The notes beneath the pieces were generated by a model. The model was not told the DNA's origin and searched no databases. It was given only the letters and a program-made list of their open reading frames with translations. DNA of 64,000 nt from Acidimicrobiales bacterium mtb01 (GTDB lineage: Bacteria > Actinomycetota > Acidimicrobiia > Acidimicrobiales > Ilumatobacteraceae), in contig NBNI01000007.1 in assembly GCA_004379135.1 (NCBI GenBank), positions 731,501-795,500 of the forward strand, given 5' to 3'. Shown here piece by piece: positions 51,338 through 58,223 of this stretch. Position 1 is the first letter of the stretch; the number at the start of each line of letters is the position of its first letter. Both the position numbers and the translations under genes were made by a program.

Positions 51338-52762
51338 TCAGTCCGTGCCGGGTCGACGCGTCGTTTCGCGCTCGGGATCGCCCTTGTATCCGGGCGGGTA
51401 CGTGAGCCTGAGTTCGGCGTCGGTGGGAACTCGCTTCATGCGCGCCTCGGCCGGCAACAAACCACTGATCGCCGTCATGATCTTCTTGGTGGCCGGAGCC
51501 GGCGTCTTGCCGCCGATCCGGAACGGCTCACCGACGCGAATGCGCACCAGCGGCGGATTGACCACGTTCAAGATGTTGGGCAGACGCGACGAGCGCGGCC
51601 ACACCTTCTCGGTTCCCCACAATCCGACCGGCACCACCGGCGCCTTGGTGAGGATGGCCAGACGCGCCGCACCCCACCGTCCCTTGAGGGCCGGATCGAA
51701 GAAGGCCGGTCCACGCGGAATGGTTCCTTCCGGCATGATCGCGACCACTTCACCGGCCAGCAGTGCGTCGGCCGCGGCCATGAGAGGCTCGTCGCTTCCG
51801 GTGCCGCGCTCGACGCGGATACCGCCGAGTGCGGTGGCGAGTTGCCCGATCACCGGCGCGTCGAACACTTCCTTCTTGCCGAGGGCGCGCACCGGGCGTC
51901 CGGCTCGGGCCACCGTGACCGCCATGGCGAAGATGTCGAAGTACGAGCGGTGGTTGCCGCAGATGATCGCCGGGCCATCGGCCGGGATGTTCTCGGTGCC
52001 CTCGATGTCGAACTTGGCGAACGGGATGAATTGCGGACGCGCCAACTCGAGCAGCAACTTCTGCAGCTCCATGTTGACGACGGGGACCTTGGCGACTCCC
52101 TTGGGCAGATCGAAGTGCAGAACCGGCCAGCGTCGCGCGGCCGCCACCACCGCGAGCCGCGGATCGGGATTCACCGCGTGCGGATGCGCGACGGCCGACA
52201 GCAGCGGAACGTCGAACACGGAATCGGAATACGCGAACGATTCGCTCAGATCGATGTCGTTCCGGGCCGCCCATTCGCGAACGGCTTCGAGCTTGCCGCT
52301 GTTCCACACGAACGGTCCGTCGATGGTTCCGTCGTACGTGCCGTCCTTGGCCACTCCGTAGCGGGTCGCCACGAGATCGTCGAACTTCAACAAGTCGGCG
52401 AGCGGCTTCACCAAGTCGTACGGCGTGGTGGTGGCGATGACGAGTTTGCGTCCGGCGGCGCGGTGCTCTTCGATCACCTTCAACGCGTAGGGCGGAACCA
52501 TGTCGCGCAGCTGCTTCGCCGCGACCTTGGCCGCCGCGCGGACATCGGCGCGCTTGCGACCGCGCGACAACGCCGCGGCCTGCCGAGCCAACGCCATCGA
52601 CGGCAACGTTTCGCCCACACGATTGAAGATCTCGAACAAGGCCTTTTCGCCGGGAAAGGCTCTTGACGTCACACCGGCTTCGCGCATGGCGTCGGAGAAG
52701 ACCGCTCCCGACGCACCCGTGATGAGCGTGCGATCGAGATCGAAGATGGCCGCCGCTGTCAC
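51338..52762 (-). CDS. HAD phosphatase-PlsC acyltransferase fusion
   Basis: 474 residues. The N-terminal HAD-IB domain (1-215) has the canonical DLDRT nucleophile motif near residue 8, TTTPYDLVKP and YSDSVFDVPLLSAV. The C-terminal PlsC domain (about 230-440) has NHRSYFD (NHxxxxD) near 270 and MPEGTIPRG. Actinobacterial fusions of this design are annotated as bifunctional phosphatase/1-acylglycerol-3-phosphate acyltransferases, so it could acylate lysophosphatidate and process a phosphorylated partner. The GTG at 52762 (TACCGT 7 nt upstream) is chosen over a longer frame that runs into the intergenic hairpins. Confidence 0.88.
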   Translation of the reverse strand: MTAAAIFDLDRTLITGASGAVFSDAMREAGVTSRAFPGEKALFEIFNRVGETLPSMALARQAAALSRGRKRADVRAAAKVAAKQLRDMVPPYALKVIEEHRAAGRKLVIATTTPYDLVKPLADLLKFDDLVATRYGVAKDGTYDGTIDGPFVWNSGKLEAVREWAARNDIDLSESFAYSDSVFDVPLLSAVAHPHAVNPDPRLAVVAAARRWPVLHFDLPKGVAKVPVVNMELQKLLLELARPQFIPFAKFDIEGTENIPADGPAIICGNHRSYFDIFAMAVTVARAGRPVRALGKKEVFDAPVIGQLATALGGIRVERGTGSDEPLMAAADALLAGEVVAIMPEGTIPRGPAFFDPALKGRWGAARLAILTKAPVVPVGLWGTEKVWPRSSRLPNILNVVNPPLVRIRVGEPFRIGGKTPAPATKKIMTAISGLLPAEARMKRVPTDAELRLTYPPGYKGDPERETTRRPGTD

Positions 52763-52769
52763 CGGGCGA

Positions 52770-52775
52770 ACGGTA
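52770..52775 (-). promoter_or_regulatory. -10 element, HAD-PlsC gene
   Basis: TACCGT on the minus strand 7 nt before the GTG at 52762. Confidence 0.35.
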
Positions 52776-52789
52776 CCGCTGAACGGGAA

Positions 52790-52816
52790 AGGCCCCACGT
52801 GGGGGACGTGGGGCCT
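52790..52816. terminator. GC-rich hairpin in divergent region
   Basis: Perfect 11-bp arms AGGCCCCACGT and ACGTGGGGCCT with a five-base loop. Read on the minus strand it is followed by TTTCCC, like an intrinsic terminator. It lies upstream of the HAD-PlsC promoter, so it would stop minus-strand transcripts begun in the 150 bp to its right, or serve as an operator. Confidence 0.45.
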
Positions 52817-52869
52817 CTCAACCTCGGATCCCTGTGGCGCTGGGGGGATGGCCACTGGGGGATCGTTCG

Positions 52870-52891
52870 CGTGGATGGGGGGACATCCACG
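52870..52891. repeat. inverted repeat upstream of lysR
   Basis: CGTGGATG (52870-52877) and CATCCACG (52884-52891), perfect 8-bp arms with a G-rich loop. Together with the hairpin at 52790 it flanks a stretch with several G-tracts. Confidence 0.5.
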
Positions 52892-52893
52892 TC

Positions 52894-52920
52894 GTATGTA
52901 CGTGAAAGTATGCACGTGAA
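52894..52920. promoter_or_regulatory. tandem 13-bp repeats upstream of lysR promoter
   Basis: GTATGTACGTGAA (52894-52906) and GTATGCACGTGAA (52908-52920), 12 of 13 identical at 14-bp period. They end 10 bp before the lysR -35, a usual activator position. Confidence 0.5.
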
Positions 52921-52930
52921 TGGGTGACCG

Positions 52931-52959
52931 TTCAAGCCGATAGACGAGATAGGTAGTAT
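52931..52959 (+). promoter_or_regulatory. promoter of the lysR gene
   Basis: TTCAAG (52931-52936), 17 bp, TAGTAT (52954-52959). Predicted start near 52966, just before a TGGAG ribosome-binding site and the ATG at 52971. Confidence 0.5.
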
Positions 52960-52970
52960 CGTTTCTGGAG

Positions 52971-53906
52971 ATGGACCTCCGCCAGATCTCGACCCTCGTG
53001 GCCATCGCCGACCACGGATCGTTCTCGGCTGCCGCCCGGGCCCTCTACACCGTCCAGTCGAACGTCTCGGCCCACATCGCCCGGCTCGAACGCGAGCTGG
53101 GGGTCACTCTCATCCATCGGGCCACCGGGCAGGTCACCGAGGAAGGGGCGCTCGTCATCGAGCGGGCTCGTCGCATCCTGCGCGAGGTCGACGACATTTC
53201 GGCCGACCTGGCCGCCCTCGACGACGTGATCTCGGGCGACACCCGTATCGGAGTGATCGGCACCACCGCGCGCTGGCTCATGCCGGCCTTCCTCACCACC
53301 TTGCGCACGCAGTACCCGGCCATCCGCCCCACCATCTCCGACGGGGGAACCTCGACCCTGGTGCCACGCCTCGTGGCCGGCCAACTCGACGCCGCGATCG
53401 TCCACCTCCCCGTCGACGACCCCGAACTCACCGTCGAGCCACTGTTCGCCGAGGACTTGATCCTCCTGGTGCCGAAATCCCATCCGCTGTTCGGTCGCGA
53501 CTCGGTGGGCATCGTCGAACTCGCCGAGCACCCGATCCTGCTCGCGCCCCGCTCATCACAGTTGCGCCGCATCATCAATCGCGCCGCCGAATCGCACGCC
53601 GTCACGTTGACGGCGCAGGCCGAGATCGACGGCGTCCGCCTCATGGCGTCATTGGCCTTCGAAGGTTTCGGCGCTGCGGTGGTTCCGGCCACCGCCGTTC
53701 CGAAGTGGTTGTCGGGTGATTTCCAGCGCATCGACGTTCCCGAACTCCCCCGTCGCGTGGTGGGTTGGGTGCAACGTCGCCGCCCGCGTCCCGGCCCGCC
53801 CACCCGCGCCGCTCTCGACACCGTGCGCGAACTCGTGGCGCGACGAGGAAAACGTCAGCCCGGTGTGCACGTGGGCTCCGACGCGTTCCCCCTCAAGGCG
53901 AACTGA
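52971..53906 (+). CDS. LysR-family transcriptional regulator
   Basis: 311 residues. The N-terminal winged helix (1-65: DLRQISTLVAIADHGSFSAA, then VQSNVSAHIARLERELG) is followed by a type-2 periplasmic-binding-like effector domain (about 90-290). The basic C-terminus (RRRPRPGPP, RRGKRQPG) is an odd extension. It faces the HAD-PlsC gene across 208 bp and precedes a carboxyltransferase gene by 16 bp, but that gene has its own leaderless promoter. Target genes are unknown; HAD-PlsC and itself are the obvious candidates. Confidence 0.9.
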   Translation: MDLRQISTLVAIADHGSFSAAARALYTVQSNVSAHIARLERELGVTLIHRATGQVTEEGALVIERARRILREVDDISADLAALDDVISGDTRIGVIGTTARWLMPAFLTTLRTQYPAIRPTISDGGTSTLVPRLVAGQLDAAIVHLPVDDPELTVEPLFAEDLILLVPKSHPLFGRDSVGIVELAEHPILLAPRSSQLRRIINRAAESHAVTLTAQAEIDGVRLMASLAFEGFGAAVVPATAVPKWLSGDFQRIDVPELPRRVVGWVQRRRPRPGPPTRAALDTVRELVARRGKRQPGVHVGSDAFPLKAN

Positions 53907-53910
53907 GACC

Positions 53911-53916
53911 TACGCT
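53911..53916 (+). promoter_or_regulatory. -10 element, leaderless carboxyltransferase gene
   Basis: TACGCT exactly 6 nt before the GTG at 53923, 5 bp after the lysR stop. Confidence 0.45.
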
Positions 53917-53922
53917 CGCGCC

Positions 53923-55266
53923 GTGGACCCGGTCGCACTGATCTCTCGAATCCCCGGCGCCGCCCGGGCCGAGGTTCGACCGTTCGGCGATCGTCGCGTG
54001 GTCTGGGTCGACGTCACCTCGGATGTCCACAAGGGTGCCCTGTCGTTCGAGGCGTCGAGCGTGATCGAAGCGGCCGCCCGCACCGCCGCCGATCAACTCC
54101 TTCCGTTCGTGGCCGTGATCGCGTCGTCGGGCGCAGAAATCCGCGACGGATTCTCGGCCCTGCACGCGTGGGGACTGGCCGCGAGGGCCCTCACCGACTG
54201 CTCGGGTCGCGTTCCCACCGTCATCATCGTCGATGGCCCCGCGGTGTCGGGGCCGGCTCTGCTGCTCGGCATCGTCGACCACGTGATCATGACCGAGGCG
54301 TCGTACGCGTTCGTGTCGGGTCCCACCATGGTCGCCGAGTTCACCGGGGTCACCGTCGACAACGACGAGTTGGGCGGCTCGGCCACCCATGGTCGCCACA
54401 CCGGTGCGGCCTCTCTGGTGGCGAGCGACCTGGAAGCCGCCGTCGCCCTGGCCGAACAGTTGCTCTCGTACGTCCCCGATCATTGCGACGACGAACCGCC
54501 CGTGTTCGCCACCGACGACGACCCACACAGGTCGGTGCCCGAGGCCGGTGAGGTCATTCCTGTCGTCTCCACCGGCAGCTACGACGTTCGCAACGTGATC
54601 CGCGCGGTGTTCGACGACGGCGAGTTCTTCGAACTCCGATCACGGTGGGCCGCCAACGTCGTGACCGGCTTCGCCACGCTGTCGGGAAGGCCCGTCGGCA
54701 TCGTGGCCAACCAACCCGTCGTGCTGGCCGGAACTCTCGACATCCCGGCTTCGCAGAAAGCCGCCCGATTCGTCGCGTTCTGCGACGCGTTCAACATTCC
54801 GATCGTCACGTTGGTCGACACCCCCGGCTTCTATCCGGGCAAGGACCTCGAATGGCGCGGCATGATCCGCCATGGCGCCCAGTTGGTGTTCGCCTACGGA
54901 CGTGCCACCGTGCCGCGCATCTGCGTGATCCTGCGCAAGAGCTACGGCGGCGCGTACATCGTCATGGACTCCAAGAAGATGGGCAACGACCTGTGCCTGG
55001 CCTGGCCGTGGGCCGAGCTGGCCGTCATGGGCGCCGGTCAAGCCGCGGCCATCCTCCAGCGTCGGGCCACCCCCGACGAGCGTGCGGCCTTCGAGGCCGA
55101 CTACTCCGAGCGACTCCTCAACCCGTACGTGGCCGCCGAACGCGGGTTCGTGGATGCCGTGATCGAACCGGCCGACACGCGGGCCGTGATCTCGGCCGCC
55201 CTCGACGCTCTGATTGACAAGCGCGAACGCCTGCCCGGGCGCAAGCACGACAACACACCCCTCTGA
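53923..55266 (+). CDS. acyl-CoA carboxylase beta (carboxyltransferase) subunit
   Basis: 447 residues, shorter than AccD/PccB proteins (about 510-540), and the N-terminal half is the reduced part. Two crotonase-like lobes are visible. The N-lobe has ASSGAEIRDGFSAL near 65 and GPAVSGPALLLGIVDHVI near 107. The C-lobe has VDTPGFYPGKDLEWRGMIRHGAQL near 300, SYGGAYIVMDSKKMG near 343 and the carboxybiotin-side WPWAELAVMG. It would transfer carboxyl from a biotinylated alpha subunit to an acyl-CoA; no alpha subunit gene is in the window. Alternatively it may belong to a methylmalonyl-CoA decarboxylase-like group. Confidence 0.82.
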   Translation: MDPVALISRIPGAARAEVRPFGDRRVVWVDVTSDVHKGALSFEASSVIEAAARTAADQLLPFVAVIASSGAEIRDGFSALHAWGLAARALTDCSGRVPTVIIVDGPAVSGPALLLGIVDHVIMTEASYAFVSGPTMVAEFTGVTVDNDELGGSATHGRHTGAASLVASDLEAAVALAEQLLSYVPDHCDDEPPVFATDDDPHRSVPEAGEVIPVVSTGSYDVRNVIRAVFDDGEFFELRSRWAANVVTGFATLSGRPVGIVANQPVVLAGTLDIPASQKAARFVAFCDAFNIPIVTLVDTPGFYPGKDLEWRGMIRHGAQLVFAYGRATVPRICVILRKSYGGAYIVMDSKKMGNDLCLAWPWAELAVMGAGQAAAILQRRATPDERAAFEADYSERLLNPYVAAERGFVDAVIEPADTRAVISAALDALIDKRERLPGRKHDNTPL

Positions 55267-55302
55267 CCGCGCACGGCTGGGGGCTGAACGGTCTTCCCTG
55301 GT

Positions 55303-55360
55303 TATCCTCGTTCTTCGGGGAGAAAGCCCCACCACATAGCCACGGTCCGAACAACGGACC
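55303..55360 (+). promoter_or_regulatory. citrate synthase promoter and leader hairpins
   Basis: -10-like TATCCT (55303-55308) is followed by a predicted leader of about 70 nt. The leader holds two hairpins: GGGG/CCCC (55317-55330) and GGTCCG-AACAA-CGGACC (55344-55360), and then an AGGGGA ribosome-binding site before the GTG. The second hairpin ends 23 nt before the start. Confidence 0.35.
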
Positions 55361-55383
55361 TCACGATCAAGGGGACGAGCAAG

Positions 55384-56652
55384 GTGCCCGACACCATCAC
55401 GATCATCGACGACCGCACCGGCAAGAAGGTGACGGTCCCCATCCAGGGCGGCACGTTCCCCGCTTCAGCCGTTCGAGAGCTCGATCCGCAGCTCTTCATC
55501 TACGACCCGTCCTACATGCAGACGGCGGCTTGCAAGAGCTCCATCACCTTCCTCGACGGTGACGCCGGCATCCTGCGCTACCGCGGCTATCCCATCGAGC
55601 AGTTGGCCGAGAAGTCGACCTACCTCGAAGTGGCGTACCTGCTCCTCAACGGCGAACTGCCCTCCAAGGACCAGTTGGCGAAGTGGACGAACGACGTCAC
55701 CCACCACACGTTCATCCACGAGAACATGCGCAAGCGCTTCGTGGACGGTTTCCACTACGACGCGCACCCGATGGGCATGTTCGTGTCGTCGCTGGCCGCG
55801 CTCGGCACGTTCTACAACGACGCCAAGGACATCGAGTCGAAGGAGTCGCGCGACAAGCAGATCCTGCGCCTCATCGCCAAGACGCCCACTCTGGCCGCCA
55901 TGGCCTACCGCTTCTCGGTTGGTCTGCCCTTCGTCTACCCCACCAACGAGATCTCGTTCCCGGCCAACTTCCTCAACATGATGTGGCGAGTCGGCGAATA
56001 CGAAATCGACCCGCGCCTCGAGCGCGCGATGGACGTCCTCTTCATCCTCCACGCCGACCACGAGCAGAACTGCGGCACCACCGCGATGCGCGTCACCGGT
56101 TCGAGCCACGCCGACCCGTACTCGTCGGCGGCCGCCGCCGCGTCGGCGCTCTACGGTCCGCTGCACGGCGGAGCCAACGAGGCCGTGGTGCGCATGCTCG
56201 AGGAGATCGGCAGCATCGACAACGTTCCGGCCTTCATCGCCGACGTCAAGAGCGGCAAGGGCGGACGCCTCATGGGCTTCGGACACCGCGTCTACAAGAA
56301 CTACGACCCGCGGGCCAAGATCATCAAGAAGACCGCGTACGAGGTCTTCGAGGTCACCGGCAAGAACCCGCTGCTCGACGTCGCTCTCAAGCTCGAGGAG
56401 ACCGCGCTCAACGACCCGTACTTCGTCGACCGCAAGCTCTACCCCAACGTCGACTTCTACTCGGGCCTCATCTACCAAGCGCTCGGCTTCCCGGTCGCGA
56501 TGTTCACCGTGCTGTTCGCCATCCCGCGCACGGCCGGCTGGCTCGCCCACTGGCAGGAACTGCTCACCGACAAGGAGCAGAAGATCAGCCGTCCGCGCCA
56601 GTGGTACACGGGTTCCGAGACCCGCGACTACGTGCCGATGTACGAGCGGTGA
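55384..56652 (+). CDS. gltA: citrate synthase
   Basis: 422-residue enzyme condensing acetyl-CoA with oxaloacetate. The three catalytic residues sit in HADHEQNCGTTAMR (His), YGPLHGGANEAVV (His) and NVDFYSGLIY (Asp). Length and the DPSYMQTAACKSSITFLDGDAGILRYRGYP N-terminal region, seen here in two parts, match the type II hexameric class. GTG start with AGGGGA eight bases away. It carries an untranslated leader, in contrast to most genes here. The last four bases overlap the next start (GTGA). Confidence 0.95.
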   Translation: MPDTITIIDDRTGKKVTVPIQGGTFPASAVRELDPQLFIYDPSYMQTAACKSSITFLDGDAGILRYRGYPIEQLAEKSTYLEVAYLLLNGELPSKDQLAKWTNDVTHHTFIHENMRKRFVDGFHYDAHPMGMFVSSLAALGTFYNDAKDIESKESRDKQILRLIAKTPTLAAMAYRFSVGLPFVYPTNEISFPANFLNMMWRVGEYEIDPRLERAMDVLFILHADHEQNCGTTAMRVTGSSHADPYSSAAAAASALYGPLHGGANEAVVRMLEEIGSIDNVPAFIADVKSGKGGRLMGFGHRVYKNYDPRAKIIKKTAYEVFEVTGKNPLLDVALKLEETALNDPYFVDRKLYPNVDFYSGLIYQALGFPVAMFTVLFAIPRTAGWLAHWQELLTDKEQKISRPRQWYTGSETRDYVPMYER

Positions 56653-58223
56653 CCGAGACTCTCGAAGTCGATCCCCGGGCGCCCCGCGCCCCGCTACCCA
56701 ACCCTCCGCGAATCGTCGGCGCGTTCGCGGGCCTCCTGGCCGGACTGTGCTCGGTGTGCGTGGGCATCCTCGTCACCGCTCTCGGCAGCACGGCCTCGCC
56801 CATCGACACCGTGGGCAGTTCGTTCATCGATCGTGTGCCGCGGTGGTTGAAGAACCTGGCCATCGATCTCTTCGGCACCAACGACAAGACCGCGTTGCGC
56901 GTGGGCATCTGGATCGTGCTGGCCCTCGCCGCCACCGCGCTCGGCGCCACGCGGCGTCGGTCGGCCTACACGTGGGGCACGGTCGTGTTCACGCTGTTCG
57001 GCCTGGCCAGTGCGGCCGAACGCACCGGAGCGACCACCTGGTCGTACGTCGGACCCATCGTGGGCGCGGCGGCCGGAATCGCGGCGTTCGTGTTCTTGAT
57101 GACGTCGGGAACCCGTGAATGGTTCGCTCGCCGTCGACCCACCGAATCGGTGGCTCCCCTCGGGTTCGACCGTCGACGGTTCGTCGGTGCCGCCGGGGCC
57201 GTGGGCGCGGTGACTATCGCCTCGGGACTGCTCGGACGTTGGCGTCAGGACGATCGCGTGCGGCGCATCGAATCGCAACGACCCTCGGCGCTACCCGATG
57301 TCGACGACGTGGTCGACGTTCCGAACACGGATGGCTTCCACCCCACCGATCCGTTCTTCACGCCCAACGACGACTTCTATCGCATCGACACGGCCATGTC
57401 GTTCCCGACGGTCGACCGAGACACGTGGTCGTTCACCATCGACGGCCTCGTCGACACGCCACTCACTCTCACCTACGCCGATCTGCTCGCCCTGCCACAA
57501 GTCGAGCGTCCGGTCACGTTGTGCTGCGTGTCGAATCCGGTCGGTGGCCCATTCATCGGCACGGCGATGTGGCAAGGAGTCCTGTTGAAGGATCTGCTCG
57601 ATCGCGTGGGCGTTCGCGACGACGCCGAGCAGGTCTTCAGCACGAGCCTCGACGGCTGGACGTGCGGATTCCCGGTGGAGGTCGCCCTCGATGGGCGCGA
57701 CTGCATGATCGCCATCGGCATGAACGGCGAACCGCTGCCGCTCGAACACGGTTTCCCGGCTCGTCTCGTGGTTCCCGGTTTGTACGGGTACGTGTCGGCA
57801 ACCAAGTGGCTGGCGCGCATCCAACTCGCCACGTGGGACCGCGAGGGCTATTGGGTTCCGCTCGGCTGGTCGCGGCTCGGCCCCGTGAAGACGCAGTCGC
57901 GCATCGACGTGCCGCGCCACCGCGAGAAGGTGGCGCCGGGTCGCATCACGATTGCCGGTGTGGCCTGGGCGCAGCACACCGGCATCGAGAAGGTGGAGGT
58001 GCGCGTCGACGACGGCCCGTGGCAGCAGGCCGAGCTCGGCAACGACGTGAGCGACGACACCTGGCGTCAGTGGATCGTCGAGTGGGACGCCACGCCGGGA
58101 CGTCACGTGGTGCAGGTGCGCGCGACCGACAAGGACGGCGACACGCAAACCGACGTCGTGCAGGACGTCGCACCCGACGGTGCCACCGGCTGGCACACGC
58201 GCACGTTCGACGTCACGAACTGA
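56649..58223 (+). CDS. membrane sulfite-oxidase-family molybdoenzyme
   Basis: 524 residues. About four hydrophobic segments (20-150) precede an internal twin-arginine-like DRRRFVG (R175-R177) and a fifth hydrophobic stretch. A molybdopterin domain (about 230-415) follows with the Mo-ligand cysteine in TLCCVSNP (C293 aligns with the SUOX cysteine), then a Mo-co dimerisation domain (about 420-524: PGRITIAGVAWAQHTGIEKV). The catalytic part is expected outside the membrane. Substrate unknown: sulfite or another S/N-oxide. Translation is coupled to citrate synthase by the GTGA overlap, an unusual pairing. Confidence 0.85.
   Translation: MTETLEVDPRAPRAPLPNPPRIVGAFAGLLAGLCSVCVGILVTALGSTASPIDTVGSSFIDRVPRWLKNLAIDLFGTNDKTALRVGIWIVLALAATALGATRRRSAYTWGTVVFTLFGLASAAERTGATTWSYVGPIVGAAAGIAAFVFLMTSGTREWFARRRPTESVAPLGFDRRRFVGAAGAVGAVTIASGLLGRWRQDDRVRRIESQRPSALPDVDDVVDVPNTDGFHPTDPFFTPNDDFYRIDTAMSFPTVDRDTWSFTIDGLVDTPLTLTYADLLALPQVERPVTLCCVSNPVGGPFIGTAMWQGVLLKDLLDRVGVRDDAEQVFSTSLDGWTCGFPVEVALDGRDCMIAIGMNGEPLPLEHGFPARLVVPGLYGYVSATKWLARIQLATWDREGYWVPLGWSRLGPVKTQSRIDVPRHREKVAPGRITIAGVAWAQHTGIEKVEVRVDDGPWQQAELGNDVSDDTWRQWIVEWDATPGRHVVQVRATDKDGDTQTDVVQDVAPDGATGWHTRTFDVTN

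Noticed and set aside
52801-52882. G-quadruplex from five G-tracts
   Set aside because: Loops between tracts are uneven and up to 28 nt long, too weak to propose a stable quadruplex from sequence alone.
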